From positions 2,732,501 through 2,796,500 of the forward strand of contig NC_013204.1 in assembly GCF_000024265.1 (NCBI RefSeq): 64,000 nt of DNA, written 5' to 3'. The translations under genes and the position numbers were made by a program. Positions 48,135 to 56,465 of this stretch are shown here, piece after piece (within the stretch, counting starts at the first letter, position 1; every line of letters begins with the position of its first letter). Below the pieces are notes generated by a model that saw only the letters and a program-made list of their open reading frames with translations, had not been told where the DNA came from and did no database searches. This DNA comes from Eggerthella lenta DSM 2243. GTDB taxonomy: Bacteria; Actinomycetota; Coriobacteriia; Coriobacteriales; Eggerthellaceae.

Positions 48135-49310
48135 CTACAGGAAGCGGTAGTTGACCGTGCGCAGACCCCAGTCGAGGCACGACGAGAAGCCGAAGGCCTT
48201 CCATACGCCGGGCTGCAGGTCGAGAGATCGGCTGCCCCCGCCCATGCCACCGCAATCGTTTACGGTGGCCAGCACGGTTTGCCCGTTGTAGGAGATCTCG
48301 ACGGTGCGGCCGAAATACGAGCGGAAGTTCGGCCATGACATCGGGATGGCCACGCCCATGGAGTTGTCGTCGCACACCGACCCGTTCGCCGTGGTGCCGG
48401 GGTTCGGCGTGTACGGATCGGTGGAACCGCCGTACGCGGACGCGATGCCGGTCGACCAGCTGATGCCGGGATCAGGAGCGGGACTTGGCGCCGGATCGGG
48501 ATCGGGCGAGGGCTCGGGAGCCGGCGCCGGAGGGTTCGGATCGGGGTTCGGCTGGACCGGGGTGTTGGAATCGACCACGTCCTCGCGGCCGATGGTATCC
48601 GCATTCTCGTCGATGACCGGCCCGGTGGCGCCATCGGCAGCCGCCAGCTCCTCGGCCTTCTGCCTGAGCGCTTCCAAACGCGCGGCCTGGTCGCTTTGGG
48701 CGTTCGACAGCTTGGAGCTCGCCTGGGACAGCACGGTTTCGGCTTCCGCGCGCTTCGCTTCCAGCTCTTCGAGCTTCTTCTCCTGCTCGTCTTTCTGGAA
48801 GTTCAGGTCGTCGATGAGCTTCTCGTACTTCGCCGAGCGCTCTTTTTGTGCCTCCACCTCGTCGGCGTGGAACTGCATGATCGAATCGAGATAGGTGAGA
48901 TTGCGTATAAGGTCGCTGAAGCTTCGCGCCTCCAGCACCATGGTCACGAGCGACTGCGACGCTCCCCCGTTGAGGTACTCGTGCACCGCCGTCTTGCCGA
49001 GAGCCGCGCGGCCTTCGATGACCGCCTGCTGGGCATCCATGGCCTGGGCCGATATCTCGTCGACGCGCGCTTGCAGCTCCTCGACGTCCTGCTTGAGGGC
49101 GTCGTAGTCGCCCGCGATGCTTTCCATATGCGCCTCGGCGTCGTCGAGCGTGGCCTGCGCATCGTCGACGGCCCTCTGCGCCTCTTCCGCTTCGTCTGCC
49201 CAGGCGCGCGAGAAGACCCCGCCGCCGAAAACGGTTCCGCCCGAACACAGAGCAAGCGCCAGAACTCCCGCGAGCATCGCGTTCGGTACGCTCCAGCGTG
49301 CGGATCTCAT
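48135..49310 (-). CDS. Secreted coiled-coil protein with RlpA-like double-psi barrel
   Basis: 391 residues. A signal peptide (about 1-37, ending SRAWADEA) is followed by a long coiled coil (about 40-235, as in PcsB-type cell-wall proteins), a Pro/Asp/Asn-rich linker (NPDPNPPAPAPEPSPDP) and a C-terminal domain with ASAYGGSTD, NSMGVAIP and VLATVNDCGGMGGG that fits RlpA/3D-type peptidoglycan-acting barrels. It probably acts in wall remodelling. Its ATG overlaps the stop of the upstream serine hydrolase gene (ATGA), so the two work together. Confidence 0.85.
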   Translation of the reverse strand: MRSARWSVPNAMLAGVLALALCSGGTVFGGGVFSRAWADEAEEAQRAVDDAQATLDDAEAHMESIAGDYDALKQDVEELQARVDEISAQAMDAQQAVIEGRAALGKTAVHEYLNGGASQSLVTMVLEARSFSDLIRNLTYLDSIMQFHADEVEAQKERSAKYEKLIDDLNFQKDEQEKKLEELEAKRAEAETVLSQASSKLSNAQSDQAARLEALRQKAEELAAADGATGPVIDENADTIGREDVVDSNTPVQPNPDPNPPAPAPEPSPDPDPAPSPAPDPGISWSTGIASAYGGSTDPYTPNPGTTANGSVCDDNSMGVAIPMSWPNFRSYFGRTVEISYNGQTVLATVNDCGGMGGGSRSLDLQPGVWKAFGFSSCLDWGLRTVNYRFL

Positions 49311-50452
49311 GCTACGCCTCCTTCGAACAGCAGGCGATCGTGCGCCGCCCCCAACGCGGACGCAAGATCGACGATCAGGTGCTCGTTGTCGGTGAAGTAT
49401 TCGTCATCGTAATCAGCATCAGACATGATGGCGATTACGTAAACATCAGTATCGGTGACCACGAGGCCAGCATCGTTGAGCGCGCCCATGTCGTACCAGG
49501 GCGTATCGATCTCGTAGCCGGGCTTCGACAAAACACGACGGCCCTCGCCCAGTGCCGTGCGCAGAAACGACAGTTCAGTCTGCTGCAGCACGTCGGCGAG
49601 CCACGGCGCGTTGCCCTGGCCCTCGGCCACGTATGCGCCGACGTTCAGCCACATCTTCGCCAAGTCGCGCGGCGTGTAATAGGGATACCATTCGCCCTGC
49701 CAAGCGGCGGCGTCCACGTCGGCCGCAGCGCACCAAGCCTGGAAATCGTTCTGATCGAAGCGTTCGCGCAACAGCCCGTAACCGGTGTTGTCGGAATGCA
49801 CGATGGTGTTGGCCATGACGGTTTGCAGGTCGTAGCGATCTATATCGTCCGACGACATGATTCCGGTACCGTCGAGGATGACGTCTTCGACCACCTCTTC
49901 ATCAAGAGAGGCTCGGCCGCCGTCCACCATATCCTGCGACGCGAAAGCCACGAACGGTGCCTTGACCGTGCTGGCAGAGAAGAACCATTGATCGGCGTTG
50001 TACCCCACACCCTCGTGCGTGGTCAGGTCGTACATGACAAAGCCCACCTCGTAACCCGCATCGTGGTATGCCGCGATGGCGCCTTCCACATCGGAGATCT
50101 CGTCGGAGGACAGGGTGCGCGCGATGCCGGTCACCGAATTGAACAGGTTCACGTCTTCGGTGCCCGATGCGGCGTCGAGCGCTGTGCGCGCATCTTCGGC
50201 GACGGCGCGCGGGTCGACGACATCCCCGGATTGCGCTTGCGAGGCCGCAGCCTGTCCCGTCTGCGCAGTCGCTTCGGGGAGCGCGGCAACCACCTCGTCG
50301 GCCACGGCGACGGGATCCTCGGGTCGCACGGCGCTCGCAGCCATCGCGCACGCGCCGATGGCCAACACCGCCACGGCACCCACGATCACGCCCGCCACGA
50401 GGGCCGGCCGATGCTTCAACCGATGCTTGATCGTTTTGAGAATCCTTGCCAC
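49307..50452 (-). CDS. Membrane-anchored serine beta-lactamase-like hydrolase
   Basis: 381 residues. One N-terminal membrane helix (PALVAGVIVGAVAVLAIGACAMA) is followed by a linker and a class A beta-lactamase-like fold: SASTVK holds Ser-x-x-Lys, HSDN the second motif, and SKPGYE replaces KTG. It could be a DD-peptidase or other acyl-hydrolase; the changed third motif speaks against a true beta-lactamase. GTG at 50452 has AAAGG five bases upstream. First gene of a coupled pair with the RlpA-like protein. Confidence 0.82.
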   Translation of the reverse strand: MARILKTIKHRLKHRPALVAGVIVGAVAVLAIGACAMAASAVRPEDPVAVADEVVAALPEATAQTGQAAASQAQSGDVVDPRAVAEDARTALDAASGTEDVNLFNSVTGIARTLSSDEISDVEGAIAAYHDAGYEVGFVMYDLTTHEGVGYNADQWFFSASTVKAPFVAFASQDMVDGGRASLDEEVVEDVILDGTGIMSSDDIDRYDLQTVMANTIVHSDNTGYGLLRERFDQNDFQAWCAAADVDAAAWQGEWYPYYTPRDLAKMWLNVGAYVAEGQGNAPWLADVLQQTELSFLRTALGEGRRVLSKPGYEIDTPWYDMGALNDAGLVVTDTDVYVIAIMSDADYDDEYFTDNEHLIVDLASALGAAHDRLLFEGGVA

Positions 50453-50609
50453 AACAGCCTTTCCGACGATTTCGCCTCGCCGCTTCGCGCTTCCGGGTCG
50501 TTCCGTCTGTGCAGTATTCCCTAACGAACAGGAGTATACAAGTACGCAACGGCCAAACAACATAGGAGCGCCACGGGGTCGTGCTAGTCGGAAGAGGCGC
50601 ACGAAAGAG

Positions 50610-51170
50610 CTATTCGCCCAAGCGCATGTCAAGCTGCCTGCGGCGGCTTTGCGCGGATTTGAAAGCAACCCAAAACCCGAGCAGGAAAAGCGGTATCCCC
50701 GCCACGAGCGCGAACACGCTGCCGAACGCCACTGCTGGCCACATGATCTCCCCCGCGCCCAGCACTTGAAATTCCGCCAACACGCGCAGACCCGTCGTCA
50801 ACACGTCCACGGCGACGGCGAAGGCGATCGAAGCGATCGCATAGTAGCCGATGGGGAACTGCTCGGCTTCGGCGAACCGGTTGTCGTCCCCGAACCCCTT
50901 GCGAACGAGAAGCACCATGCCGACGATCATCGTCAGCGCGAACCATCCGTACAGGAACAAGTCCGCCGACGTGAATTCCATACGCCCCGCGCCGTTCGCC
51001 AGCACGTCGCGCATGCACATCGCCTGTTTGAGCGACCAATCGTAGTACAAATACACGAGCACGCCGAACGAGAGCATGACGAAGCCGAGCTTGTACACGC
51101 GGTTGCTTTCCGCCTCTACGCGCTCGTCGACCGACCCGCGGTGCTCCCTCCATCGCTCAATGATCTTCAT
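50610..51170 (-). CDS. Four-helix membrane protein paired with an XRE regulator
   Basis: 186 residues. Four membrane segments are visible: LGFVMLSFGVLVYLYYDW, DLFLYGWFALTMIVGMVLLV, IGYYAIASIAFAVAVDVLTTGL, and AVAFGSVFALVAGIPLFLLGFWVAF. The family is probably one of the DUF membrane proteins that travel with short Cro/CI-like regulators. ATG at 51170 overlaps the regulator stop (ATGA) with AAGGGAG upstream. Function unknown. Confidence 0.75.
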   Translation of the reverse strand: MKIIERWREHRGSVDERVEAESNRVYKLGFVMLSFGVLVYLYYDWSLKQAMCMRDVLANGAGRMEFTSADLFLYGWFALTMIVGMVLLVRKGFGDDNRFAEAEQFPIGYYAIASIAFAVAVDVLTTGLRVLAEFQVLGAGEIMWPAVAFGSVFALVAGIPLFLLGFWVAFKSAQSRRRQLDMRLGE

Positions 51171-51469
51171 GTCGCACTCCCTTCTTCCCAAAAAAGGTCG
51201 TCGAGGGTGCATCCCAGCGTTTTACAGATGGCGATGCACAGTTTGAGCGTGGGATTGTAGCCGCCGGCTTCGATGAGGCCGATGGTCTGGCGGGTGGCAC
51301 CAACCGCCGCGGCCAGGTCGGCCTGAGACAGATCGGCGGCCACGCGGGCGGCCTTCATGCGCAGGTTCTTCCCCGTTTCGGCGGGGGCGGTCGACGACGC
51401 GCCCGCGACCGGCGCAACGCCGGCCCTACGTCCGATGCCGCCGGAAGCCGCCCACGATACAGCGCTCAT
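51167..51469 (-). CDS. Short XRE-family regulator
   Basis: About 100 residues, of which the last 65 are a compact HTH: ARVAADLSQADLAAAVGATRQTIGLIEAGGYNPTLKLCIAICKTLGCTLDDLFWEE, matching the small Cro/CI family that ends with DLF. The first 35 residues are low-complexity. ATG at 51469 has AAAGGGA upstream; ATG at 51511 is also in frame, and the typical family start would be nearer 51360. Coupled to the membrane protein gene by ATGA overlap, so it probably controls the pair. Confidence 0.8.
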   Translation of the reverse strand: MSAVSWAASGGIGRRAGVAPVAGASSTAPAETGKNLRMKAARVAADLSQADLAAAVGATRQTIGLIEAGGYNPTLKLCIAICKTLGCTLDDLFWEEGSAT

Positions 51470-51627
51470 CCTGATCGTTTCCCTTTCGCGAATCCACTCG
51501 TTCTTTTCCATAACTATACGATCTATCTAACATAATGTCAAATATATATTGCATTTCGCGAAAGAGGGGTAGCAAGGAGATCCACCGGGAACCCAATCAT
51601 GGCCGTTCGACAGCACGGATGAAACCT

Positions 51628-51778
51628 CTATGCTGCAAAATCGAGTTTTTGGCAGTCGACCCCCCCCCTTGCAACGATGGTTTCGTCACCGCGAGAAAAA
51701 CGTGATCTGGGGTTTTGTCCGAACCTTTTTCGATGGAGAGCGCCCAGCGTGCCAAAACCTCGATTTTGCAGCATATAG
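51628..51778. mobile_element. MITE-like element with terminal inverted repeats
   Basis: A 151-bp segment whose ends are inverted repeats of about 27 bp sharing TGCTGCAAAATCGAG and GGCA, with a few differences. The interior is non-coding and includes nine C residues in a row (51660-51668). Ends, size and lack of genes fit a MITE or a fold-back repeat. Confidence 0.65.
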
Positions 51779-51985
51779 ATGAGCGAAATCGTGCCAGCGG
51801 GGCCAACAGGCGAACAGGGCGCAGCCATCCTTCTCCGAAGCACGCTCGACGCAGGTTCGATCGGAAGCCTCGAACGCGCCAAACGAGGGCGCGGACGCCG
51901 GTTGCATGCTCGTGGTAGTATGGGGACGCGGTTCTGCCCAGACCGTGCGCACCGCCTTCCCTTCCGGCACGAAAGGATCGAACCG

Positions 51986-52627
51986 ATGGACTTCTCCCCT
52001 TGTGCGACCAGCGCGAACGTACGGATCGCGGCGCGCGGCGACGCGGAAGCCATGCGCGCGGTGTACGCGCCGTACGTCGAGACGCCTGTCACCTTCGACA
52101 CCGTCGCGCCCTCGCGCGCCGAATTCGCCGCGCGCATGGCCGACGCGATGGCCGCCTATCCGTGCCTCGTCCTCGAGCAGGACGGGCGCGTCGTCGGGTT
52201 CGCGTACGCACACGCCCAAGCCAGCCGGGCGGCCTATCGGTGGAATGCGGAGCTCTCGGTGTACCTCGAACAAGGCGCGACCGGGGGCGGCCGGGGGCGC
52301 ACGCTGTACGACGCGCTGCTGAAACTGCTGCGCGCGCAGGGTGTGAAAAGCGCATACGGCCTGGTAACCGTGCCGAACGAGGCAAGCGAGCGTCTGCACG
52401 CCGGCTGCGGGTTCCAGCGTTGCTGGGTGCAATCGCACGCCGGCTGGAAGGCGGGTTCGTGGCACGACGTGACCTGGTACGTGAAAGAGCTCGCCCCCTT
52501 CGACGACGACCCGGCGGATCCCGTTCCTTTCAGCGAACTGGCTCGCACGCGCCCCGACTTCGTGCAGCAGGTGCTTGACGAAGCGAACGCCGCGCTGGAA
52601 GCCAACGTCCCGACCGACTGCGCATAA
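51986..52627 (+). CDS. GNAT acetyltransferase, phosphinothricin-acetyltransferase-like
   Basis: 213 residues. RIAARGDAEAMRAVYAPYVETPVTFDTVAPSRAEFAARM is the start of the Pat/YncA subgroup, ELSVYLEQGATGGGRGRTLYDALLKLL carries the acetyl-CoA Q/RxxGxG/A-type loop (here GATGGGRG) and GFQRCWVQSHAGWKAGSWHDVTWYVKEL is family-typical. The substrate may be an amino-acid analogue. A tail of about 40 residues follows the fold. ATG at 51986 has AAAGGA nine bases upstream; sequence upstream in frame reads as non-coding. Next gene starts 11 bp after. Confidence 0.88.
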   Translation: MDFSPCATSANVRIAARGDAEAMRAVYAPYVETPVTFDTVAPSRAEFAARMADAMAAYPCLVLEQDGRVVGFAYAHAQASRAAYRWNAELSVYLEQGATGGGRGRTLYDALLKLLRAQGVKSAYGLVTVPNEASERLHAGCGFQRCWVQSHAGWKAGSWHDVTWYVKELAPFDDDPADPVPFSELARTRPDFVQQVLDEANAALEANVPTDCA

Positions 52628-52637
52628 GGACGAAGCC

Positions 52638-53579
52638 ATGCAGCCTCAACGTCTGTTCGAAATCGTCTACCTGCTGATGGATCGCGGCACCGCCACCACG
52701 GGCGAGCTGGCGCGCAAGCTGGAGGTGTCCGAGCGCACCGTGCGCCGCGACATCGACGCGCTGTCGGCCGCGGGCGTGCCGGTGTACATGACGCGCGGCA
52801 AAGGCGGCGGCGTGCACCTCATGGACGGCTACGTGCTGGACCGCTCGGTGCTGAGCGAGCGAGAGCAGGACGACATCATGGCCGCGCTCTCCGCGCTCAA
52901 CCGCACCGGGGCCAGCGACGATGCGAGCGACGAGACGGCCGTGCGCCTCGGCCGCCTATTCCAGCGCGAGAACGTGAACTGGCTGGACATGGATTTCTCG
53001 TTCTGGGGCGCGCCGCCGAACTACCGCGCCGCGTTCGACACCATCCGCGACGCCGCCATCGGGCGGCACCCGCTGTCGTTCGCCTACTTCGACGCCGAGG
53101 GCAACCGCACCGAGCGCACCGTGGAACCCGCCCAGCTTATGTTCAAGGAATCGTCGTGGTACCTGCGCGCATGGTGCCGCGAGCGGGATGCATGGCGCAT
53201 GTTCAAGCTGTTCCGCATCGACTGGGAAACGTTGGATGTGCTGCCGGAAACGTTCGAAGCGCGCGAGCTGCCTGCACTTGATGAAGGCGGGCACATGAAA
53301 GGCGACGACGTGCTGGTGATGCGCTTCGCCGCGCAGGCCGAGTCGCGCGTCCGCGAGGAGTTCGCGCCCGAGACGATCGTGCGCGAGGCCGACGGCAGCT
53401 GGCTCGTGACCCTTACCTGCGACATCACCGAACGCACGCGCTACTATCTGCTGTCGTTCGGCCCTCTGCTGGAAGTGCTCGAGCCGCCCGACGTCCGCGC
53501 CTGGCTGTTCAAGCACGCCGAAGCCATGGCGCGCGCTTACGCTTCCGACGGCCAGTCGGCCAGCAGCGCCCCCAGGTAG
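52638..53579 (+). CDS. HTH/WYL-domain transcriptional regulator
   Basis: 313 residues. The N-terminal winged HTH (RLFEIVYLLMDRGTATTGELARKLEVSERTVRRDIDALSAAGVPVYMTRGKGGGVHLM) is of the DeoR-like type, followed by a WYL ligand-binding domain (PAQLMFKESSWYLRAWCRERDAWRMFKLFRI) and the WCX extension. It lies 11 bp after the GNAT gene and probably shares its operon. Its 3' end overlaps the convergent TorD-like gene by 43 bases. Confidence 0.93.
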   Translation: MQPQRLFEIVYLLMDRGTATTGELARKLEVSERTVRRDIDALSAAGVPVYMTRGKGGGVHLMDGYVLDRSVLSEREQDDIMAALSALNRTGASDDASDETAVRLGRLFQRENVNWLDMDFSFWGAPPNYRAAFDTIRDAAIGRHPLSFAYFDAEGNRTERTVEPAQLMFKESSWYLRAWCRERDAWRMFKLFRIDWETLDVLPETFEARELPALDEGGHMKGDDVLVMRFAAQAESRVREEFAPETIVREADGSWLVTLTCDITERTRYYLLSFGPLLEVLEPPDVRAWLFKHAEAMARAYASDGQSASSAPR

Positions 53580-54247
53580 GCCGCCGCCGCGCGGTAGAAG
53601 GGATGGCGCGCCTCGGCGGCCAGGCGCTCGGCGAAGGCTGGCATCCAGGCTTGGGCGTGTCCGGAGAGGAAGGTCTCGTAGGCGGCGGCCGGGCTCCCTC
53701 CGGGGAGGCCGGCGCCGTCCGGGGCGCCCTCGGAAGCCGGGGCTCCGGCCGCGCGCAGGGCCAGGCGCTCGAGGAGCTCGCACTCGGTCGCGACGTGGTC
53801 GAGGGGCTCGTTGGTGCCCTCGGGGCGGCCGAGGCCGCAGGAGCGCATGAAGCGCTCGACCTCCATGGAGCGGGGGTTCACGAACAAAAGCGGCTGCACC
53901 CCGTCGGCCTCCGCGGCCCACACGCCCTCGTAGGGCGGGCAGGCTGGCTCGGGCGCGCCGACGAACAGGCGCGTGGCCTCGGGTCGCAGGGCGCGCAGGA
54001 GCGCGTCGGCGCCCGCGGCGGCCTCGGCGCCGGCCGCGCGGGCGGCGGGAGGGCCTGCGGGATCGCCCGCCGCCGCGGGGACCTCCGCGGGCAGGCCCAG
54101 CGCGGCCAGGATCTCCCGCGCCGCCTCGTCCCACTCGCCGCCCGCCGCGGCTCCGGCCAGCTCCGCGCCCGGGTAGCGCAGGCTCAGCGCCGCGAGCTCC
54201 CAGGCGGCGGCGCGGGCTTGCCAGAGCTCTTCAACAGTCATCGTCAT
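53537..54247 (-). CDS. TorD/DmsD-family molybdoenzyme chaperone
   Basis: 236 residues, rich in Ala. ELWQARAAAWELAALSLRYPGAEL opens the all-helical fold; RLFVGAPEPACPPYEGVWA and FMRSCGLGRPEGTNEPLDHVATECELLERLA are the conserved TorD segments (the family E-P-x-D-H motif). It would bind the Tat signal of the molybdoenzyme during cofactor insertion. Last gene of the operon; ATG at 54247 overlaps the radical SAM stop (ATGA). It overlaps the convergent WYL gene by 43 bases. Confidence 0.9.
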   Translation of the reverse strand: MTMTVEELWQARAAAWELAALSLRYPGAELAGAAAGGEWDEAAREILAALGLPAEVPAAAGDPAGPPAARAAGAEAAAGADALLRALRPEATRLFVGAPEPACPPYEGVWAAEADGVQPLLFVNPRSMEVERFMRSCGLGRPEGTNEPLDHVATECELLERLALRAAGAPASEGAPDGAGLPGGSPAAAYETFLSGHAQAWMPAFAERLAAEARHPFYRAAAAYLGALLADWPSEA

Positions 54248-55551
54248 TCGCCTTTCACAGGTTCCAGTTTCAGCTCGCGGACGATGAAGCCATCCGCGGT
54301 TTCTTCCAGCACGTTGATCGATCGACACAATACGACGGGCAGCGCTTGCACGATAGGGATGTGACGCGGATGGAAAGCCAGGCTAAGGCCTTCGTCCTCA
54401 AGCGAGAACGCGCCGACGCCGCACGCCTCCAGCGCGTGCCGCGCCAAGGAGACGTCGCCGTCGAACACTTTCACCGTTTTCAGGAAGAAATCGTGCGGAT
54501 CGCGCTCGTACACTCCCGCATCGACGGAGCAAGCGCCGTTTTGAACGCAAATCTGATCGCGGTGCTTGTTCTCGAGCGAGCAGTAATGCACGCCAAGGGA
54601 CAACCCCTCGTCGAGCGCGTACTCCAACAACTCCAAGCACAGGAGCTCGCTGCCCGCCAGCGGCAGACCGCCTGCGTAGCCGTAGTCGTACAGCACGGGA
54701 AACGGCGGGTTCTTCACCGAAAAGCCGCGGCGCTCGAACTCGTCCCAAGCTCCCATGGGGTAGCAGAACTCAAGAAGGTTGATGCCGAACGCGCCGACTT
54801 GATCAAGACGATCCAGCAGACGACGCATCGCCTCGCCCGTGCCCGGTATCACGGGCATCTCCATCATCACCTGCGGGATGAAGCGCTTCGCACGGGCAAG
54901 CACGTCGACGGCATCATCGATGATCTCATCGGCGCGATCGACGTCGAAAACGTCCAGCTTGATGCTCATGCGCAGCTCGTCGAGCCCGGCGTCGCGCAAG
55001 CGATCGAGCAGCGGTTCGTCAAGGAAATCGCCGGCGGTGTACAACCTGATATGGGCACGCGGAAAGCGCTGGCGAACGTAAGCGCAGAACATCACGGACT
55101 CGTCGGCATGAAGCAAAGGCTCGCCCCCCGTCAGCCCCACATGGGTGACCTCGCCGCCGCACGCATCGGCGAACGCATCGACCTCGTCGCGCCACGCATC
55201 GTTCACGCGCAGACGATCGGCATAGTCGGCCTGGTTGGCGTTGAAGCAGAAATAACAAGATCGATTGCATGCGAGCGACAGGAAGAACGTCTTGCTCCCC
55301 CGTCCTCCCGTGCAGGCCACGCACGCCGACGACAGGTTGCCGCAGACGACGCCTGCATCGCCGTTGCGGAACTGCGCGCCCTTCTCCCGCAGCCGATCCT
55401 TCGCCGCGCGGGCCGCATCCGCATCCGCATCGCGCGGCGCGATGCGGATGCCCCAATCGACAAGCCGAGCAAGATAATCGGCTTCGATGGCGGCATATTC
55501 GTCAAGCCACGCGCGCAGCGTGGGCCTCGCCTCAAACAGATCGGCGCTCAT
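54244..55551 (-). CDS. Radical SAM protein in a molybdoenzyme operon
   Basis: 435 residues. The core cluster motif CNRSCYFC (CxxxCxxC) follows a Cys-bearing lead-in (CGNLSSACVACTGG), so a second iron-sulfur site is possible; further Cys are at HYCSLENKHRDQICVQNGAC. GLTGGEPLLH is the GGEP SAM-binding motif. I do not know this subfamily. Start ATG at 55551 has GGAGG eight bases upstream, and the gene overlaps its neighbours on both sides, so it belongs to the operon. It may mature the enzyme or the cytochromes. Confidence 0.85.
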   Translation of the reverse strand: MSADLFEARPTLRAWLDEYAAIEADYLARLVDWGIRIAPRDADADAARAAKDRLREKGAQFRNGDAGVVCGNLSSACVACTGGRGSKTFFLSLACNRSCYFCFNANQADYADRLRVNDAWRDEVDAFADACGGEVTHVGLTGGEPLLHADESVMFCAYVRQRFPRAHIRLYTAGDFLDEPLLDRLRDAGLDELRMSIKLDVFDVDRADEIIDDAVDVLARAKRFIPQVMMEMPVIPGTGEAMRRLLDRLDQVGAFGINLLEFCYPMGAWDEFERRGFSVKNPPFPVLYDYGYAGGLPLAGSELLCLELLEYALDEGLSLGVHYCSLENKHRDQICVQNGACSVDAGVYERDPHDFFLKTVKVFDGDVSLARHALEACGVGAFSLEDEGLSLAFHPRHIPIVQALPVVLCRSINVLEETADGFIVRELKLEPVKGE

Positions 55552-56017
55552 CGTCGAAACCTCCGTCGTCATGCGCGGCGGCCTTTGCAACGCCGCGCCG
55601 TTTCAGCAGATTGTACAGCGAACCCGCATGCACGGCCATATGCACGAGAAGAAGCGCGAACAGCGCCTTCGCCGCCGCGGCATGCAGAGGCGACCACGTA
55701 TAATACCCCTCGGCATACAGGCCGAACGCCTGCAGCACCGCGCCCGACATGCCCAATCCCGACACGAAGACGGTCGAGAGCGCCACGAGCAACGCGGCAT
55801 CGAGCGCCAAACGCCCGCAGCTCCGCAGACGCGCCCCGCGGGCGCATCGCGGAAGGGCGCGCGCGACCCGATCGACATGCTGCGCGCAATGGACGAAAAC
55901 GGGCGCCAGCAAGGCCAAACCAAACCATTCGTGCGCAGGCACGCCCGTCAACGAGGGAAGCGCTGCAAGCGCATAAGCCAGAAACGCCGAGAAATCAACA
56001 ACGAGCATCCGCTTCAC
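55532..56017 (-). CDS. DUF4405-like cytochrome b-type membrane protein
   Basis: 161 residues with four membrane helices. His residues pair across helices (PVFVHCAQHVDR; PLHAAAAKALFALLLVHMAVHAGS), consistent with heme b ligation as in the DUF4405/cytochrome b561-like group. Start is GTG at 56017 with GGGGAA upstream; ATG at 56008 is possible. It overlaps the radical SAM gene by 20 bases. Probable role: electron transfer between quinone and the small cytochrome. Confidence 0.72.
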   Translation of the reverse strand: MKRMLVVDFSAFLAYALAALPSLTGVPAHEWFGLALLAPVFVHCAQHVDRVARALPRCARGARLRSCGRLALDAALLVALSTVFVSGLGMSGAVLQAFGLYAEGYYTWSPLHAAAAKALFALLLVHMAVHAGSLYNLLKRRGVAKAAAHDDGGFDDERRSV

Positions 56018-56033
56018 CAGGTCACTTCCCCTC

Positions 56034-56390
56034 TTAAAGCTTTCGCACGATCAGAACAAGCAGCCCGACGAGTGCGACCGGCGCCAAGATCCAGAGGTTC
56101 AAGCTGGCATCGGACGCGCGGTGATAGCGCGTCGCCAGCGTGTCCCACGCATGGCACTCGACGCTGGCGCAGCCCGCCTCGGGACAGGCCATCTCGTGCA
56201 CGCCATCCGGCTCGGGCACATCGCCGAAACCATGGCACGACCCCGACGCGCACCCGACGACCGGGCAAGGCGAGTGGGGCTCGATAGGCCGGGGAAGCCC
56301 CACCGCCGGACTCGCAGCCGCAACAGCCCCGAACACGACGACCCCCGCGAAAAAGAACGTCGCCAAGGTGATGATCGCTTTCCTCAGCAT
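56034..56390 (-). CDS. Small membrane-anchored protein with two CX4CH motifs
   Basis: 118 residues. An N-terminal signal or anchor (AIITLATFFFAGVVVFGAVA) and a C-terminal membrane helix (LWILAPVALVGLLVLIV) enclose about 60 residues with CPVVGCASGSCHGF and CPEAGCASVECHAW. Each has C-x4-C-x4-C-H. CX4CH is a rare but accepted heme c attachment motif, known from tetraheme cytochrome c3. It may carry two hemes, or metal bound by the extra Cys. Start ATG at 56390 is tentative. Operon position supports electron transfer. Confidence 0.65.
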   Translation of the reverse strand: MLRKAIITLATFFFAGVVVFGAVAAASPAVGLPRPIEPHSPCPVVGCASGSCHGFGDVPEPDGVHEMACPEAGCASVECHAWDTLATRYHRASDASLNLWILAPVALVGLLVLIVRKL

Positions 56391-56416
56391 CTCGTTCGCC
56401 ACCCCTCCATGTCGCA

Positions 56417-56450
56417 CGGCGGGGCGCCCGATGGTTCGGGCGCCCCGCCG
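56417..56450 (-). terminator. Hairpin between the NrfD and CX4CH genes
   Basis: Perfect 14-bp stem (56417-56430 with 56437-56450), 6-base loop. No T-run follows on the minus strand, so it probably stabilises or partly attenuates the message, setting the ratio of the catalytic genes to those downstream. Confidence 0.55.
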
Positions 56451-56465
56451 AAAAACGGATCGTAT

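Noticed and set aside
49307-50452. Antibiotic-resistance beta-lactamase
   Set aside because: The third motif is SKPG rather than KTG, the protein is membrane-anchored and coupled to a wall protein, so a cell-wall role is more likely.
51660-51668. Run of nine C as a phase-variation switch
   Set aside because: It lies in non-coding MITE-like DNA with no reading frame or promoter spacing that it could change.
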